Positions 54,905-64,000 of a stretch of DNA of 64,000 bases are shown piece by piece; the first letter of the stretch is position 1; the number at the start of each line of letters is the position of its first letter. Position numbers and translations under genes: made by a program. Source of the DNA: Myotis daubentonii (Eukaryota; Chordata; Mammalia; Chiroptera; Vespertilionidae); the NCBI RefSeq assembly GCF_963259705.1, contig NC_081840.1, positions 152,208,282-152,272,281 of the forward strand, given 5' to 3'. Below the pieces are notes generated by a model. That model made no database searches. It was not told the DNA's origin and was given only the letters and a program-made list of their open reading frames with translations.

Positions 54905-56129
54905 GCTATATGGCATTTATGTTTATGCTACCATAGGCAGGTTAACCTATTACTGTATTAAAATTTTAACAAAAAAGACAACCGTATTAAAATGTTATTT
55001 TTTTATTGTTTTTACTTTTCAGTAAAATTAATACTTGTGACATATCTTCCCTGAAATTATGAATTAACTGCTCAGAGTTAACAAGAAATGGATTCTTCCA
55101 TTAAATTTATAAAATATTTAGCTTGTAAGAAACAATTTTTTTATTATTACACAGCATTCAAAGATTATAAGCTGTCTTGAGATTTCAAACAGAAATCTAT
55201 GCAAGAGTTTTAAAAAGTGCATCAATTAAGGTACAGTTTAAATATTAATATACACATACTCCAGACCCCAATTCCATTTAACACGAATATTAACCTTTCT
55301 GTTTAATTCCCTCTGCTCCCCCCAATATGGCATGACTTTGTAGAGCAGTGGTTCTCAACAGAAGCACCTTTGCCATCCAGCACACATTTGGCATCAGTAA
55401 TAACTGTGACTGTGATGGGGGGGTGGGTACCAATGGCAAATAGTGGATAGAACCCAACGATGCCGCTAAATGTCCTTCAGTGCACAGGATGAACCCCCAC
55501 AACCAAGAGCTACCCAGCCCAAATGTCAACAGAACCAGCGGTAAGAACCCCTGTGGTAGAGTATGACCCAATTTCCTTTTTACAAATAGTCTGCCCCCTG
55601 TAATTCTGAGAACACAGACTGATAGAAATCAGGACATACACCATTTAGGTACCTTCGACCTGCTCCCCTAATTTAATATCTTAACTTGGAAAGTTAATTT
55701 GAGCTGTTCTGAAGCAGCTAAGCAGAGTTTCTGTTGCACGTTTTTCTGGACTATGGTAAAACTTTAATGATATGTAAAGCACCTGGCAAATCAAGTGCTC
55801 TGCGGGTTCTGAAAATGTCTCAACACATCACAAATAAAGAGCTTCACTTATTTGTTCAAATTTGTCAGGACTGTTTAGACAGGTTAAGTTTAGTTGATTT
55901 GCTTTTTAAAAATAATCTTTCATAAGTGTCCTTTACAAATAGGAGTGCATATATGTGGGGGTGTGTGATACAAGTCAGAATTGTCAGCATTTTTTCCACA
56001 CAAATTCGGGCTGTAAAGTACCAGTGTATCCAATGAGAATTCTATTGGGGATCCCAATTTTTAAAAAATCATTTTAAGTTTACTAAGTAGAGACATTTTT
56101 CATGTTTTACTAATCATTCATCTCCACAT
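54905..56129 (-). other. IDI1: IDI1 3'UTR and downstream flank
   Basis: Sequence after the IDI1 stop on the minus strand. A candidate AATAAA on the minus strand is at 55,145-55,140, about 1 kb after the stop, but other AT-rich words are possible, so the UTR end is not fixed. A MER20-like MITE lies inside at 55,348. Confidence 0.45.
55348..55555 (+). mobile_element. MER20-like hAT-Charlie MITE
   Basis: CAGTGGTTCTCAACAGAAGC at one end and CGGTAAGAACCCCTG at the other. The interior CAGTGCACAGGATGAACCCC and CCCAAATGTCAACAGAACC match the family seen at 1658. Confidence 0.65.

Positions 56130-64000
<7,871 letters not shown>

Overview
This is eukaryotic nuclear DNA, almost certainly from a vespertilionid bat. 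The evidence is the repeat set: dozens of Ves-type tRNA-derived SINEs, HeliBat-like Helitrons (A|TC...CTAG|T ends with a GTGCAC-type 3' hairpin), non-autonomous hAT elements with 8-bp target duplications, a piggyBac MITE in TTAA, and LINE-1/HAL1 elements. Species cannot be fixed from the sequence alone.

Layout. 1-17.2 kb is intergenic: older mammalian repeats (MLT1-like LTRs, a MER20-like MITE), Ves SINEs, an ORF1-only LINE pair (one nested in the other, 7.7-12.0 kb), a minus-strand Helitron and a mariner-like MITE. 17.2-17.9 kb is a GC-rich promoter. 17,885-43,554 (+) is the complete coding region of GTPBP4 (NOG1), the nucleolar GTPase of 60S ribosome assembly. It has 17 coding exons, an intact 634-codon reading frame and a poly(A) signal at 44,076. 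44.1-56.1 kb is a repeat-packed intergenic stretch (SINE stacks, LINE-1, a U6 retropseudogene, composite Helitrons). 56,130-62,898 (-) is IDI1, isopentenyl-diphosphate delta-isomerase, complete for the 227-residue form in four coding exons; its upstream leader exon and promoter are not resolved but may lie at 63-64 kb.

The two genes are neighbours in convergent orientation, as in other mammals (human 10p15). I see no recognisable IDI2 between them, although human has it there. The genes are functionally unrelated: ribosome biogenesis, and isoprenoid/sterol synthesis.

The most unusual structure lies in the repeats. In at least six places two or three retroelements are stacked so that three or four copies of the same target-site sequence flank them, as if one LINE-1 endonuclease nick site was used repeatedly. 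Two separate Helitron loci share the same internal head-to-tail junction, which suggests composite elements that moved as a unit. A half-LINE with an uninterrupted 282-codon ORF1 and no ORF2 sits inside another ORF1-bearing element whose ORF2 is nearly all deleted. GTPBP4 intron 14 uses a GC donor, and exon 8 is flanked by an exact 69-bp direct repeat in introns 7 and 8.
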